Positions 16,451 to 24,475 of a DNA stretch of 29,783 nt are shown here, piece by piece. Below the pieces are notes generated by a model. The model saw only the letters and a program-made list of their open reading frames with translations. It was not told where the DNA came from and did no database searches. The DNA is from Mycobacterium sp. SMC-8 (GTDB lineage: Bacteria > Actinomycetota > Actinomycetes > Mycobacteriales > Mycobacteriaceae): the NCBI RefSeq assembly GCF_025263565.1, contig NZ_CP079866.1:1-29783 (forward strand), given 5' to 3'. The first letter of the stretch is position 1, and each line of letters starts with the position of its first letter. Made by a program: the position numbers and the translations under genes.

Positions 16451-17827
16451 CTACGGATCGTCGTGGTCGATGATCCGTTCGGGGTGGTGGAGGTTGTTGG
16501 TGCGGGACTGGCCGCAGTCCAGCTCGGGGGGCGGAATCCATTCGGTGACGCCGTCTGTGGGGCGGTTCCTTGTGGTCCAGCCGGCGGTCTCCACCATGCG
16601 ATTGTTCGGCCCGCACGCCAACGTCAGGTCCTCGATGTCGGTGCGCCCGCCGTCCTTCCAGTCTTGGTTGGCGTGATGCACCTGGGAGCGGTAGGCACTC
16701 GCGCTGCAGCCGGGCATGGTGCAGCCGCGGTGTTTGGCCAGCAGCATCAGCCGCTGAGCCAGGGTGGCGGTCCGGCGGGCCCGGCCCAGGTGCAGGGGCA
16801 GGCCCTTGCCGTCGAACAGCGCCAGCCACGGGCGGGAGTGGGCGGCGAACTTGAGCACGTCGGCGATCGGCAGCCTCGTGCCGCCGGCGGTCAGGCCGTG
16901 GCCGGTGCCCTTCTCCAGATCAGTCAGACTCACCGTGATCACGACATTCGCGGGCAGGCCGTTGATGGTCCCCGTCGGCTGCGTGGTGAGCATGCGTTTG
17001 CACAGGGCCAGCAGCGCGTCGTGGTTGCGTTTGCCCGTGGTGCGGGTGTCGTTGCGTATCTGCTCGTCGGTGGGTTCGCCGTCGAGGCAGGGGTGCTCGT
17101 CAGCGGGGTTGCACATCCCCGGGGCGGCGTTGCGCTCCATCAACGGCTCTAAGGTGGCCCACGCCTCCGGAGTCAGGAGTCCTTCGAAGGGCCGCATCCC
17201 ATCGGGGCGTTGCTTGCCGACCCGGATATAAGCCAGGGCTTGGCGGTCCTCATCGGAGAGCTCGCCGTCCTGGTTCAGCAGGTAGAGCATGTGCGCGGCG
17301 GCGGTGCGGAACTCGGCGGGTCCGAGTTCGCAGGCATGCTGGGCCAACTGGACTTCGGCGTTCTCCCGGGTCTGAAAATCCACGAACCCGGGCAGCTCAC
17401 GAAAGAACCACCGCACATGCTTGATGCGCTCGGCGCCGATCAACCCCTGGGCCTGACCACGCGCGAACGTGGGCATGGAGGGCGCCAGCGGTTCACCGGT
17501 CAGCGAGGTCCGCGGCCCCAACAACGCCGCCTCGTCCAACCGCCGACGCGCCTCCGAGCTGGAGATCCGCAGCCGCTGCGACAGCACTGCCGAGTAATTC
17601 TTGGCGCCCAGGGATATCGGTGAGCTCTGGGAGGTGATCCGCTGATACACCCGATGATCGAGGACCGGCTGCGCGCGGGCGATAGCTTCAAGACGCTGCT
17701 GCACATCCAACAACTCGACATCGGTGAACGCGTCGATCGACAGGCGATTCATCTGCGCGGTCAGGGTTTCGATCTGCGCCAGGGCAGCCAGCATCGCCTC
17801 CCGGTCTGCGACGGCTGAGCTACCCAT
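16451..17827 (-). CDS. DUF222/HNH endonuclease domain protein (13E12 repeat family)
   Basis: A 458-aa member of the large mycobacterial '13E12 repeat' family: a DUF222 domain (about residues 20-330, for example YSAVLSQRLRISSSEARRRL) followed by an HNH nuclease domain. The HNH core is visible as CTMPGCSASAYRSQVHH, then LTLACGPNNRM, with two Cys, the His pair and the Asn expected for metal binding. These genes behave like dispersed mobile or homing-type elements and their cellular role is unknown. ATG 17827 (MGSSAVADREAMLAALAQ) is preferred; an upstream ATG at 17869 is possible. It lies between the membrane protein and the P450 operon without sharing an operon with either. Confidence 0.85.
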   Translation of the reverse strand: MGSSAVADREAMLAALAQIETLTAQMNRLSIDAFTDVELLDVQQRLEAIARAQPVLDHRVYQRITSQSSPISLGAKNYSAVLSQRLRISSSEARRRLDEAALLGPRTSLTGEPLAPSMPTFARGQAQGLIGAERIKHVRWFFRELPGFVDFQTRENAEVQLAQHACELGPAEFRTAAAHMLYLLNQDGELSDEDRQALAYIRVGKQRPDGMRPFEGLLTPEAWATLEPLMERNAAPGMCNPADEHPCLDGEPTDEQIRNDTRTTGKRNHDALLALCKRMLTTQPTGTINGLPANVVITVSLTDLEKGTGHGLTAGGTRLPIADVLKFAAHSRPWLALFDGKGLPLHLGRARRTATLAQRLMLLAKHRGCTMPGCSASAYRSQVHHANQDWKDGGRTDIEDLTLACGPNNRMVETAGWTTRNRPTDGVTEWIPPPELDCGQSRTNNLHHPERIIDHDDP

Positions 17828-17978
17828 GCCTCGAACATACGTGCGACCACCGACAAAAATCCGCGCCATGTGACGTCAGATGCCCAAGTGACACAGGGTT
17901 TTTGGTACTTCATCGAGACTGCAACCAGCGTGACTGTCACTCGCACTTTGTCACGGTGGGTGCAGTGTCAACGCCCGT

Positions 17979-18170
17979 TCACTCGACGATGTTCAGCGCT
18001 CCGGAGGGGCAGAGCTGCACGGCTTTTCGCGCGTTGTCCTGCTCGGCTGGGGGCACATCCTCGACCAGCAGCACCACGATCCCGTCGTCGTCCTGGTCGA
18101 AGACCGCCTCGCTGTTCATCACACAGACCCCGGCGCCGATGCAGACGTCGCGGTCGGCGCGCACCCTCAC
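17979..18170 (-). CDS. 3Fe-4S ferredoxin, electron donor of the P450
   Basis: A 63-aa small ferredoxin with cluster ligands CIGAGVC and later CPSGAL; the second position of the usual CxxCxxC is not Cys, which is typical of the [3Fe-4S] ferredoxins that serve actinobacterial P450s. Start GTG 18170 overlaps the P450 stop by four bases (GTGA), so it is translationally coupled to the P450 and almost certainly its redox partner. The reductase is not encoded here. Length is normal for the family. Confidence 0.9.
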   Translation of the reverse strand: MRVRADRDVCIGAGVCVMNSEAVFDQDDDGIVVLLVEDVPPAEQDNARKAVQLCPSGALNIVE

Positions 18171-19372
18171 CAGGCCACCTGCAGCGACTGCAGCCCGTAG
18201 ATGAAGTGGAAGGACCGGAAGGCCACGTCGTCGAAGGATTCGTCGAGGCGCAGGGTCGGAAAGCGTTGCAACAGAGCCGGAAACGCGATCTTCATCTCCA
18301 TCCGGGCCAGCGGTGCGCCCAGGCAGTGATGGACACCGTGGCCGAACGCCAGATGTCCCATGGCGCCGCGGCGGACGTCGAATACCTCCGGGTTGTCGAT
18401 GAAGCTCGGGTCGCGGTTGCCCGACGGTAGTGAGACGACCACCAGCTGGTGCGCGGGAATCTGCACCCCGGCGATCTCCACGTCGTTGGTGGTGATGCGG
18501 GGGATGCCCGAATGCACGATCGACAGCCAGCGCAGCAGCTCCTCCACCGCCGGGCCCACGGCATCGGGGTCGTTGCGCACCAGGGCCAGCTGATCCGGGT
18601 GCTGCAGCAACGCCAGGGTGCCGAGGCCGAGCATGTTGGAGGTGGTCTCGTGACCGGCCACCAGTAGCAGGCTGCAGATGCCCACCAGCTCGTCGTCGGT
18701 GAGCTCGGATCCATGCTCGCGCACCAGCATTCCGAGCATATCGTCACCGGGTGAGCGACGTGCGCCGGCCACCAGCGCCTGCATGTAGGCACGCCCGGCG
18801 CGCTGCAGCTCGAAGCGTTCCTCGATCGGGATCGACAGGTCGAGCTGGCGGCTGGTGCGGTGCTGGAAATCGTCGCGGTCGTCATACGGCACGCCCAGCA
18901 ACTCGCAGATCACCAGTGACGGGATGGGCAATGCGAAGTCGGTGACGAGATCACTTGGTGGACCGGCCTTTTCCATGGCGTCCAGATGCTGGGTCACGAT
19001 CTCGGTGATCCGTGGCTCCAGGCGCTTCATCCGGCGGCCGGTGAACTCGCCGGTGAGCATGCGGCGCAACCGGGTGTGCCTGGGTGGGTCCAGGCCCAGC
19101 AGGTTGCCGGACTGGGCGGCGCGTTGTTCTTCCTCGGACACCTCGGGTGCCCCGGGTACGACGAACCCTGGCGGGCGCTCATTGGAGAACCGCTCCGGAT
19201 CGGAGAGCACCGTCTTGATGTCGTCGTGGCGGGTCACCAGGTACACCGGCATGCCGAAAGCGTTGATGACGGTGCGCACCCCCTCGGTCTCGCGGATCTC
19301 GCCGAGGGTGGGGATGGGGTCGAAGTCGACACGCTGCATGTGCAGCGGAGGTGAGGCAGGTGCCTGGGTCAT
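18167..19372 (-). CDS. Cytochrome P450 monooxygenase
   Basis: A complete 401-aa soluble bacterial P450. The I-helix motif AGHETT is at residues 239-244, the ExxR motif (EELLR) at 278-281, and the heme-binding loop FGHGVHHCLGAPLAR places the thiolate ligand at Cys350. DPPRHTRLRR in the C-helix region is also typical. It resembles CYP105/107-type actinobacterial enzymes, but the substrate cannot be told from sequence. It forms an operon with the ferredoxin downstream. The ATG at 19372 gives the normal length. No substrate-pathway genes are beside it; the dehydratase fragment upstream on the same strand seems unrelated. Confidence 0.92.
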   Translation of the reverse strand: MTQAPASPPLHMQRVDFDPIPTLGEIRETEGVRTVINAFGMPVYLVTRHDDIKTVLSDPERFSNERPPGFVVPGAPEVSEEEQRAAQSGNLLGLDPPRHTRLRRMLTGEFTGRRMKRLEPRITEIVTQHLDAMEKAGPPSDLVTDFALPIPSLVICELLGVPYDDRDDFQHRTSRQLDLSIPIEERFELQRAGRAYMQALVAGARRSPGDDMLGMLVREHGSELTDDELVGICSLLLVAGHETTSNMLGLGTLALLQHPDQLALVRNDPDAVGPAVEELLRWLSIVHSGIPRITTNDVEIAGVQIPAHQLVVVSLPSGNRDPSFIDNPEVFDVRRGAMGHLAFGHGVHHCLGAPLARMEMKIAFPALLQRFPTLRLDESFDDVAFRSFHFIYGLQSLQVAW

Positions 19373-19465
19373 GGTGTCGACGGTACACGCGAGGCTGTTG
19401 GGTCCGCGTTGGGAAAGCGTCGATCAGGCCGTTGACCAGGGCGGGATCGCCAAGAAGCCGCTAAC

Positions 19466-20268
19466 TCACCAGCCCCCCACCCAGCCGTCGAAAATGGCGT
19501 CCGGCTCGTTTTCGGGCTGCTCGGAGCGGCCGACCAGAAAGTCGAAATCGCACCCCGGGTCGGCCTGCAGGACACGGTCGACGTACATGGCCGCGTAGCC
19601 ACGACGCTGTCGATGGCGCGGGGGTGGCGCCTGGCGGGTGGCCAGTTCGTCGTCGGGAACCAGTAGGTCCAGCGTGCCGGCGTGGGCGTTCAGCGCGATG
19701 ATGTCGCCGTCGCGGACCAGGCCCAGCGGACCGCCCGCGGCCGACTCGGGGCTGACGTGCAGAACACACGTGCCGTAGGCGGTTCCGCTCATCCGGGCAT
19801 CGGAGATCCGCACCATGTCGGTGACGCCCTGGCGCAGCAGCTTGCTGGGGATGGGCAGCTGGCCCCACTCAGGCATGCCGGGGGCACCGCGCGGGCCGGC
19901 ATTACGCAGCACCAGCACGGAATCCGCGGTGACGTCCAGGTCGGGGTCGTCGAAGCGGGCCATCATGTCGCGCATGTCGTCGAACACCACGGCGGGCCCC
20001 TGGTGCACCAGCAGGGCAGGGGTGGCCGCGCTGCACTTGATCACTGCGCCGGTGGGCGCCAGGTTGCCGCGCACCACGGCCAGGCCCTGCGGCGGCTGGA
20101 ACGGGGCATCGATGGTGGCGATGACGTCTGCGGCGGTGGAGATGCCGGAGGGCAGGTTGTCGGCGACGGTCTTGCCGCTGACGGTCAGCGCGTCTGTGTG
20201 CAGCAGGGTCTCGATGGACTTCATCACCGCGGGGATGCCGCCGGCGTGGGAGCCAATCAGCGCTACCC
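19466..20268 (-). pseudogene. 3' part of an IlvD/Edd-family dehydratase
   Basis: The C-terminal ~265 residues of a dihydroxy-acid/6-phosphogluconate dehydratase family enzyme: GGIPAVMKSIETLL, GLAVVRGNLAPTGAVIK, a VFDDMRDMMARFDDPDLDV-like stretch, GPRGAPGMPEWGQL and ISDARMSGTAYGTCVLHVSP. The N-terminal half with the Fe-S ligands is gone; homology ends at about 20268 where a plus-strand TetR gene begins. The upstream residues in the same open frame are only the antisense of tetR. With half its fold missing the product would be inactive. This marks the right edge of the captured chromosome-type block. Confidence 0.8.
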
Positions 20269-20900
20269 CCGATGACGACATCGACCCGCGAAGAATCCGC
20301 TCACGCAACCGGCTACTGGATGCTGCCGCAACACTTCTCAGCACAGGAGGGGTCGAAGCCGTCACCATCGATGCGGTCACCAAAGCCTCCAAGGTGGCCC
20401 GCACCACGCTGTATCGGCATTTCCAGAGTTCATCGCATCTGCTTGCAGCCACATTCGAGCGACTCCTTCCGCAGGTGACCACACCGGCGCCGACCAGCGG
20501 ATCCCTGCGCGATCAACTCATCGAATTACTCAGCCGCCAAGCCACCCTGTTCAACGACGCTCCGCTGCACGTCACCACCCTGGCATGGCTTTCGCTCGGA
20601 CCTACCGGCGCCAAAGACGACACCGACGACCGCCACGCATCCAGAGCACTGCGAGCCCGTGTCGTCGACCAATACCGACAACCATTCGACGCGCTACTGC
20701 ACAGCGATGAAGCCCGAACCGAAATCAACGACTTCGACCTCGAACTGGCACTGTGCCAACTCGTCGGCCCACTCGCCTTCGCCCGCATGACCGGAATTCG
20801 CACCATCACCCACCACGACTGCGCGGACATCGTCGACGACTTCCTCGCCGCCCACCGCCGCCGAACTGCCAACCCTTCAGGCGTAGAGGAAGTGGTCTGA
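20235..20900 (+). CDS. TetR-family regulator, 5' end replaced at a junction
   Basis: A TetR-type repressor with an N-terminal HTH (RLLDAAATLLSTGGVEAVTI, then KASKVARTTLYRHFQSSSHL) and a ligand-binding C-terminal domain of about 140 residues. Family homology starts at about 20270 (DIDPRRIRSRNRLL); upstream the DNA is the antisense of the truncated dehydratase. The nearest in-frame ATG, 20235, lies within that foreign DNA, so the protein either starts there with about 12 extra residues or uses a non-ATG start near the junction. The HTH itself looks complete. No target is evident; the adjacent genes are a resolvase and a nuclease. Confidence 0.7.
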   Translation: MPPAWEPISATPDDDIDPRRIRSRNRLLDAAATLLSTGGVEAVTIDAVTKASKVARTTLYRHFQSSSHLLAATFERLLPQVTTPAPTSGSLRDQLIELLSRQATLFNDAPLHVTTLAWLSLGPTGAKDDTDDRHASRALRARVVDQYRQPFDALLHSDEARTEINDFDLELALCQLVGPLAFARMTGIRTITHHDCADIVDDFLAAHRRRTANPSGVEEVV

Positions 20901-20974
20901 CAGCCCAAAAAGACGACCGAAAAATAGGCACCTTGCGCGGACCCACGGTGACCAGCGTGAACACCGTGTCGGTG

Positions 20975-21014
20975 TGTCCCAGAAATCTGTCCCACTACGG
21001 CTCTAACGTGGACA
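20975..21014 (+). promoter_or_regulatory. Putative res-like site of the second resolvase
   Basis: TGTCCCA occurs at 20975-20981 and 20988-20994, and TGGACA (the inverted form of TGTCCA) at 21009-21014, all within 75 bp of the resolvase start. The same TGTCCCA motif heads the site at 1319 in front of the first resolvase. Role inferred from motif and position. Confidence 0.45.
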
Positions 21015-21047
21015 GGGTTAAAAACACACCTGGAAAGGCGCGCATCG

Positions 21048-21599
21048 ATGGCACTGCTGGGATACGCCCGCGTCTCCACGCTGCACCAGTCACCAGAGAT
21101 GCAGATCGCAGCCCTCAGAGAGGCTGGTGCAGAACGTATCTGGATAGACCAGATGTCGGGAACCCGCGACGACCGACCTGAGTTGGCCAGCCTCCTGGAT
21201 TACGTCCGCCGCGGCGATGTCCTCATGGTGTGGCGGCTGGACCGCCTCGGCCGTTCCCTACCCCACCTGCTCGCCGTCGCCACGGACCTGCACGACCGCG
21301 GCGTCGAACTGCGTTCCCTCACCGAATCGGTGGACACCACCACTGCGGGCGGGCGGCTGATCTTTCACGTCTTCGGCGCTGTCGCAGAGTTCGAACGAGC
21401 CATCGCAGCCGAACGCACCGCGGCAGGGGTAGCCACCGCCCGTGCCGCCGGCCGCCACCCCGGCCGCCCCGGTCTGAGCACCGACACCATCGCCGCCGCC
21501 CACGCGCTCGACAAAGCAGGCACTCCCCGAGCTCAGATCGCCCGCACCCTGGGCATATCCCGATCCAGCGTCTACCGATGCCTGGAACTAGCACGATGA
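21048..21599 (+). CDS. Serine recombinase (resolvase/invertase family)
   Basis: A 183-aa recombinase with GYARVST at the N-terminus (nucleophile Ser10), RLDRLGRSLPHLL in the catalytic domain, and a C-terminal HTH (GTPRAQIARTLGISRSSVYR). Length and order are standard for small resolvases and invertases. GGAAAGG lies about 9 bases before ATG 21048. The downstream nuclease start overlaps its stop (ATGA), so recombinase and nuclease are made from one message. It shares only the family fold with the resolvase at 1464. It may act on the TGTCCCA repeats just upstream. Confidence 0.9.
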   Translation: MALLGYARVSTLHQSPEMQIAALREAGAERIWIDQMSGTRDDRPELASLLDYVRRGDVLMVWRLDRLGRSLPHLLAVATDLHDRGVELRSLTESVDTTTAGGRLIFHVFGAVAEFERAIAAERTAAGVATARAAGRHPGRPGLSTDTIAAAHALDKAGTPRAQIARTLGISRSSVYRCLELAR

Positions 21600-22519
21600 C
21601 CACACCGCGTCCCCTGTCGACGGCCATCCGCAACGAAGTGCTCGCTGCGTGCCGAACCGCCCTGCACTACCGCGGCGACCTGAAATCGCTCATGCTCGGC
21701 GCCGGTGTCCCCGCCGCGGTCTACAACCGCTATGACCACCTGGAAAACACCAAGGTCAAGATTGCCCGCAGCATCCTTGACGAGCTGCAAGAACTAGGAC
21801 CCAACGGGTGGGCAGTCCAACGCCGCATCGTCACCGAACTGTGCGGCATGCAACGACCCGCCAACGGTGTCGAAGACCTCACCGCTGGCCGCAATGCTCT
21901 CGATGCGCTGCGCCGAACCGCCGCCCACGAAGGCGTCATCGTCGACACCGAACAGGCCGCCAGAAATGACCGGGCCACACGAGCCGCCAAGCGCCAACAG
22001 CACATCACCGAGCAACAGCAGACCCTAGACCGTCTCCGGACTGAGTTCGCCACCCTGGCCCGCAGCAAGCCGAGCACAAACGCCGAACGCCAAGCACGCG
22101 GCTACCAGCTTGAAAAGCTCCTCGCCGACCTCTTCCGAGCCAACGAACTGGAATACACCGGATCGACCCGGCAGCCCCACGAGCAGGTCGACGGATCCTT
22201 CCACTTCCGCGGCTTCACCTATCTCGTTGAAGCACGCTGGCGCAACCAGCCACCCGACAAAGAAGACCTTGCCGGATTCAAACTGAAGGTCGACGGCAAG
22301 CTCGAAAGCACTCGCGGACTGTTCATCTCCATGGCCGGCTTCGACGAGGAAGTGTTGCAGTACTTCGCCAACGTCAGCGGAAAACGCAACGTCATCTACA
22401 TGACCGGCCAGGACCTCGCGATCATCTTCGAAGGAAACATCGCACTCGAAGACGCCCTCCTCCGCAAGATCGACGCCGCAGAAAAGCACGGCCGCTACCT
22501 GATCAACCTGCTGGAGTGA
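21596..22519 (+). CDS. PD-(D/E)XK restriction-type nuclease with an N-terminal helical domain
   Basis: A 307-aa protein in three parts. Residues 8-88 form a compact helical domain (TAIRNEVLAACRTALHYRGD, then GPNGWAVQRRIVTELCGM) whose outline recalls effector-associated/AbiJ N-terminal domains of defence proteins; this is a structural guess. Residues 118-160 form a charged coiled coil (AKRQQHITEQQQTLDRLRTE). Residues 165-280 form an Mrr-like nuclease: Glu173 in GYQLEKLLADLF, Asp199 in EQVDGSFHF and Glu212 in YLVEARW. The third active-site position is Arg (EAR) rather than the usual Lys. ATG 21596 overlaps the resolvase stop. No methyltransferase is nearby, so a modification-dependent or abortive-infection role fits better than a classical restriction-modification system. 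Confidence 0.75.
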   Translation: MTTPRPLSTAIRNEVLAACRTALHYRGDLKSLMLGAGVPAAVYNRYDHLENTKVKIARSILDELQELGPNGWAVQRRIVTELCGMQRPANGVEDLTAGRNALDALRRTAAHEGVIVDTEQAARNDRATRAAKRQQHITEQQQTLDRLRTEFATLARSKPSTNAERQARGYQLEKLLADLFRANELEYTGSTRQPHEQVDGSFHFRGFTYLVEARWRNQPPDKEDLAGFKLKVDGKLESTRGLFISMAGFDEEVLQYFANVSGKRNVIYMTGQDLAIIFEGNIALEDALLRKIDAAEKHGRYLINLLE

Positions 22520-22587
22520 CCGCCGCTGTACCCGCTCGGTTCGTAGGCCGCGTACTACGACGAGGCCCCCTTATCTATCCTGAGGGC

Positions 22588-22923
22588 GTGACGAGTGAGG
22601 ACGGTGACACCGGGCCGAAGCGCACTCCCCCGCGCCGCTTCGGCCAACTGCCCGACCTCGCTATCACGGATGACTTCGATGAGCCGCTACTACCGGACGA
22701 AATTGAAGCTTGGGAAACGCCCGACGACCCAGCCTCCCCAGCGGACAGCGGTGCACTCAAAGAAGAGTGGCCCATCGACGACCTCGACGACTGGCCCTTT
22801 GACGACCCGTCCATCGACGTGGCAGCCCTACATAAGTCGCTGCTGGAGTCGGAGGCCGACCTCGCGGCCGGCCGTACGTTCAGCGAGGAAGACATCCGTG
22901 CTCGCTACGGTTTACCGCGCTGA
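22588..22923 (+). CDS. Acidic antitoxin-like protein
   Basis: A 111-aa protein with an Asp/Glu/Pro-rich first half (EEWPIDDLDDWPFDDPS) and the C-terminal signature ALHKSLLESEADLAAGRTFS followed by EEDIRARYGL, which resembles the C-terminal part of many Phd/RelB-type antitoxins. No toxin gene follows. GTG 22588 (TSEDGDTGP) is preferred because a -10-like TATCCT ends 6 bases before it, which would give a leaderless mRNA; an alternative GTG at 22516 overlaps the nuclease stop (GTGA) and would make it the third gene of the resolvase-nuclease operon. It could be an orphan antitoxin or a modulator of the nuclease. Confidence 0.55.
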   Translation: MTSEDGDTGPKRTPPRRFGQLPDLAITDDFDEPLLPDEIEAWETPDDPASPADSGALKEEWPIDDLDDWPFDDPSIDVAALHKSLLESEADLAAGRTFSEEDIRARYGLPR

Positions 22924-23002
22924 GACACCAACTGACGATCTTCCCCGGCCGACACAGGATGTGGTCACTGGTGCTACACCCGCTGCGGGTCGCCGGGCTC
23001 TG

Positions 23003-23460
23003 TCACGGCGCTCCACCCAGCACGACGTTCATCAGCACTAGGACGTTCAGCACGCCGAGCAGGATCGATAGCCCGCCCGCCACGTCGTACAGGGTCAAGG
23101 CCTGGGACCTGTGATCAGCGCACCGTCGCAGGAAACCATGTCGGGGCTGCTCGCAGCGGCGGCTCCCATCGTTGATCCAGGCCCGGCACTTGCTCAACAG
23201 CTCCCCGCCGATCACGAATGGTGCCGCCAGCAGAAGCGTCCCTAGCGCAATCCCCCACGCGGTGAGCGTCGTTCCATCCCACCAATGCAGGACAAGCATC
23301 CACGCCAGTAGGTCGATACCGCTGCCACCAGCCCCCACGTGCGGAGCCCAATCGACAGTTCGCCCCGCGCTGCCCGCGCGGCCAGCGTCACTCGGAGCGC
23401 TCGGAGCCACGCGGGGTGTTGGCGGCGCCGCGCTCCAGCCGTAGCTCCCTCTGGTGGCAT
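23003..23460 (-). CDS. Small multi-pass membrane protein, probable frameshift
   Basis: The C-terminal two thirds read as a clear membrane protein with helices LLAWMLVLHWWDGTTLTAWG, IALGTLLLAAPFVIGGELL and GGLSILLGVLNVLVLMNVVL, separated by a Cys/Arg-rich loop (CRAWINDGSRRCEQPRHGF). Upstream of about 23320 the better coding sense is in another frame starting at ATG 23460 (GARRRQHPAWLRALRVTLAA, GELSIGLRTWGLVAAVS), so one frameshift probably splits the gene. Without it the frame would extend upstream through low-complexity sequence. About 150 aa in all. I do not recognise a family. It is transcribed away from parA. Confidence 0.5.
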
Positions 23461-23602
23461 ATGGGCATACCGTGCCGGGGCGATGCCGTCCTACGCGGCA
23501 TCGCGAGTCGTACTGGCACATCCGTATATCCCCAACCCGGCCCGGCCCCCACCATTCAGGGGCAAGTATCAGCCCAAGCACTGACATAGCCCTATCAGCA
23601 TC

Positions 23603-23660
23603 ACATGTTTTCTTACATGTAAGTCTGCATGTAGACATGTTTGTATGTAAGTTAGTATGC
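23603..23660. repeat. parS: parS-like repeat cluster upstream of parA
   Basis: An unusually AT-rich stretch with six RYATGY-type hexamers at regular spacing: ACATGT at 23603, 23615 and 23635, GCATGT at 23627, GTATGT at 23643 and GTATGC at 23655 (start-to-start 12, 12, 8, 8, 12). ATGTAAGT also occurs twice. Type Ib partition systems have their centromere as short repeats directly upstream of parA, bound by the small ParB, which also represses the operon. The TAGTAT at 23653-23658 can serve as the parA -10 box inside the repeats. Confidence 0.7.
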
Positions 23661-23668
23661 TTCCTGTC

Positions 23669-24475
23669 ATGACTGTTTCCGCAGATAAGCAGTGCGAAAT
23701 TCTGGCCGTGGCGCTGCAAAAGGGCGGTGTCGGCAAGACCACCACCACCATCAACCTCGGCGCCAACCTCGCCGCGATGGGTCACCGCGTTCTCGTGATT
23801 GACATGGATCAGCAAGCGCACAGCACCAAGGGGCTGGGAATCGAGCTCGACGCCGAGGACGCGTCGATGTACGAGGTCCTGCACCCGGACAGGACGATGC
23901 GCGTCCCGCTAGCCAAGGTCATCGTGGCGAGCCAATTCGGTATCGACGTCGCCCCCGGCCATCTCGCGCTCAAAGAGCTCGAGCGAACAGGACTCGGGTC
24001 CGGGGGCCAATTGCGGTTAGCACGTCAACTCGACGACATCGAGGGCTACGACTTCGTGCTGCTGGACTGCCCGCCGGCACTGGGGGAGTTGACCACCGCA
24101 GCGCTGGCGGCCGCCGACTACGTTTTGGCCGTCCTCAAAGCCGGCCCCGACGAAGTCGACGGCCTGGTGGAACTGGGCAACTCAATCCTCGATGTTCAGG
24201 AGACCCTGAACCCTGACGTGGAAATCCGGTACGTACTGCTGGCCGATTTCGACGGCAATCCGAAAGCCAGCAAGGACGTGCGCAGGCAGCTACGCGCCGA
24301 CTGGGGGGAATGGGCTGACGGCGGGGCCTACCTGGGCGAGATTCCACACACGGTCCGGGTGGTGGAGGCCAAAGGCAAACGTGTACCGGTCAACGTGCAC
24401 GCCCCAACCTGCACCGCAGCAGTGGCCTACCGCGAAGTCGCGCAGCGCATCGCCGCAAGGCGGCAAGCCGCATGA
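23669..24475 (+). CDS. parA: ParA partition ATPase
   Basis: A Walker-type ParA/Soj ATPase that drives segregation of plasmid copies by forming dynamic patches on the nucleoid. The deviant Walker A KGGVGKTT is at residues 18-25, the switch/A' motif VLVIDMDQQAHST near 45-57, and the Walker B FVLLDCPPALGEL near 130. There is no N-terminal HTH, which places it in the type Ib group. ATG 23669 (MTVSADKQCE) is preferred because it lies 10 bases after a TAGTAT -10 box; ATG 23657 would add four residues and overlap that box. It overlaps the parB start (ATGA). Control is likely through the repeats upstream. Confidence 0.92.
   Translation: MTVSADKQCEILAVALQKGGVGKTTTTINLGANLAAMGHRVLVIDMDQQAHSTKGLGIELDAEDASMYEVLHPDRTMRVPLAKVIVASQFGIDVAPGHLALKELERTGLGSGGQLRLARQLDDIEGYDFVLLDCPPALGELTTAALAAADYVLAVLKAGPDEVDGLVELGNSILDVQETLNPDVEIRYVLLADFDGNPKASKDVRRQLRADWGEWADGGAYLGEIPHTVRVVEAKGKRVPVNVHAPTCTAAVAYREVAQRIAARRQAA

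Noticed and set aside
23603..23660. Rep-binding iterons rather than a centromere
   Set aside because: The repeats overlap the parA promoter and are far from rep; the type Ib partition arrangement explains them better.
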